A DNA stretch of 64,000 bases from assembly GCA_910586645.1 (NCBI GenBank), contig CAJUIS010000002.1, positions 62,001 through 126,000 on the forward strand. Reading direction: 5' to 3'. Under the pieces are notes generated by a model. The model ran no database searches. It saw only the letters and a program-made list of their open reading frames with translations, and was not told the origin of the DNA. The stretch's first letter is position 1. Each line of letters begins with the position of its first letter. Position numbers and translations under genes: made by a program. Shown here piece by piece: positions 63,407-64,000 of this stretch. This DNA is from an uncultured Lachnospiraceae bacterium. GTDB taxonomy: Bacteria; Bacillota; Clostridia; Lachnospirales; Lachnospiraceae.

Positions 63407-64000
63407 TTATTTTCTTAATATGTCCGTCCCGCGCTTTATCAGATATTGATATACTTCTTCCGGCACGAGACGCCGCACTCTGTCCAGTTCCCCTCTGCGC
63501 AAATGCTTTCTGACTATGGACGCGCTGATTGCCTCGTTATCCATCTCTATTCTTGGCATTTCCACTAACTGTACGCCATAAAGCGGCAGAATCTTTTTCA
63601 TCGCTTCATTATACTGCTTTGTTATCCTGTCTTTTGGCTCTTCTCCAACCAAACGGATTTTGATTCCCAGCTTTGGAGCAATTTTTTCTCCAAAAATTTT
63701 CAAATCCTGCGCCGCATCCAGCTTTTCTTCCTGTTTCTCTGCCTTTTCAAAATAAATCGGCATCGTCTCATACGATAAAACAAATCTGCCGGAGGGAACT
63801 GCTTTCACATTCTTATATTTTCTTGTTACAGCGCGCACCATTTCCAGCCTGTCTGCAAAAGCGACTTCCGACCTGTCCTCTTCCACTAAAAAAATGTAAA
63901 GAAAATCCACATACTGCAATGCCTGTTCTATCAGATACCGGTGTCCCTTCGTCATGGGATTGCAGTTCATAACCACTGCTCCTATCTGAAGCGCAGAATC
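63407..64000 (-). CDS. Cytidylyltransferase-like protein (citrate lyase ligase C-domain type), 5' part beyond window
   Basis: The frame stays open up to the right window edge, so the N-terminus is missing; 197 codons are visible. VVMNCNPMTKGHRYLIEQAL is the nucleotidyltransferase motif (here GH in the HxGH position), and ISASIVRKHLRRGELDRV is the C-terminal signature (SAS-x-VR). Both resemble the C-terminal domain of citrate lyase ligase CitC. Next to hddA and glycan genes, it more likely activates a phosphorylated sugar or polyol than citrate lyase. No citrate lyase genes are seen. Confidence 0.75.
   Translation of the reverse strand, partial: DSALQIGAVVMNCNPMTKGHRYLIEQALQYVDFLYIFLVEEDRSEVAFADRLEMVRAVTRKYKNVKAVPSGRFVLSYETMPIYFEKAEKQEEKLDAAQDLKIFGEKIAPKLGIKIRLVGEEPKDRITKQYNEAMKKILPLYGVQLVEMPRIEMDNEAISASIVRKHLRRGELDRVRRLVPEEVYQYLIKRGTDILRK

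Noticed and set aside
1..64000. CRISPR arrays, tRNA genes, insertion sequences
   Set aside because: No regularly spaced repeats, no cloverleaf candidates, no transposase-like frames and no paired terminal repeats were found on reading both strands.

Overview
This window looks like a chromosomal segment from a moderate-GC Gram-positive anaerobe, most likely a gut-type Clostridia/Lachnospiraceae. The reasons are strong AGGAGG-type ribosome binding sites with frequent GTG and TTG starts, an FMN-riboswitch ribDEBAH operon, NahK-type hexosamine salvage, and a Gram-positive-style secreted glycosidase. All genes I accept lie on the minus strand, so transcription runs from high to low coordinates. 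I saw no tRNA, rRNA, CRISPR array, insertion sequence or phage gene.

Left end (1-10,376): an anti-phage dCTP deaminase cut by the window edge, an N-acetylhexosamine 1-kinase (NahK-like) with a sugar nucleotidyltransferase, a large secreted LamG plus clan GH-A glycosidase, and the riboflavin operon ribD-ribE-ribBA-ribH. That operon has a promoter, an FMN riboswitch and an intrinsic terminator.

Main region (10,373-64,000): an almost gap-free glycan biosynthesis island of about 54 kb. Low-coordinate half: pseudaminic acid genes (pseG, pseH, pseI, pseF, pseC; no pseB seen), a heptose set (gmhA, gmhB, a domain-inverted HldE-like protein, and a split transketolase that could supply sedoheptulose-7-phosphate), and a UDP-ManNAc(3NAc)A-type set (wbpA, wbpD, wbpB, wbpI; no obvious wbpE). 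Several glycosyltransferases, methyltransferases, an ATP-grasp enzyme and SDR enzymes sit among them. High-coordinate half: glycosyltransferases with an unusual decoration toolkit. It comprises an amino-acid-type adenylation enzyme with a carrier protein, a second carrier protein, a formyltransferase, a hexapeptide acyltransferase, a pyruvyltransferase, four radical SAM proteins (two fused to TPRs), a PP-loop enzyme, two Rossmann-SGNH-like proteins and a GHMP heptose kinase.

The key observation is three runs of exactly nine G on the coding strand, one each in pseH, a Rossmann-SGNH-like gene and the PP-loop gene. The SGNH-like gene is split by its run and is rejoined in frame by one extra G. 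The PP-loop gene is open at G9 and is cut short by one G more or fewer. This looks like combinatorial ON/OFF switching of glycan decoration by slipped-strand mispairing, as known for Campylobacter flagellin glycosylation but unusual in a Gram-positive. A near-perfect sigma-D (FliA-type) promoter in the middle of the island, the pseudaminic acid pathway and the absence of any recognisable flippase, polymerase or membrane protein together suggest cytosolic protein glycosylation, most plausibly of flagellin. The acceptor itself is not in the window.
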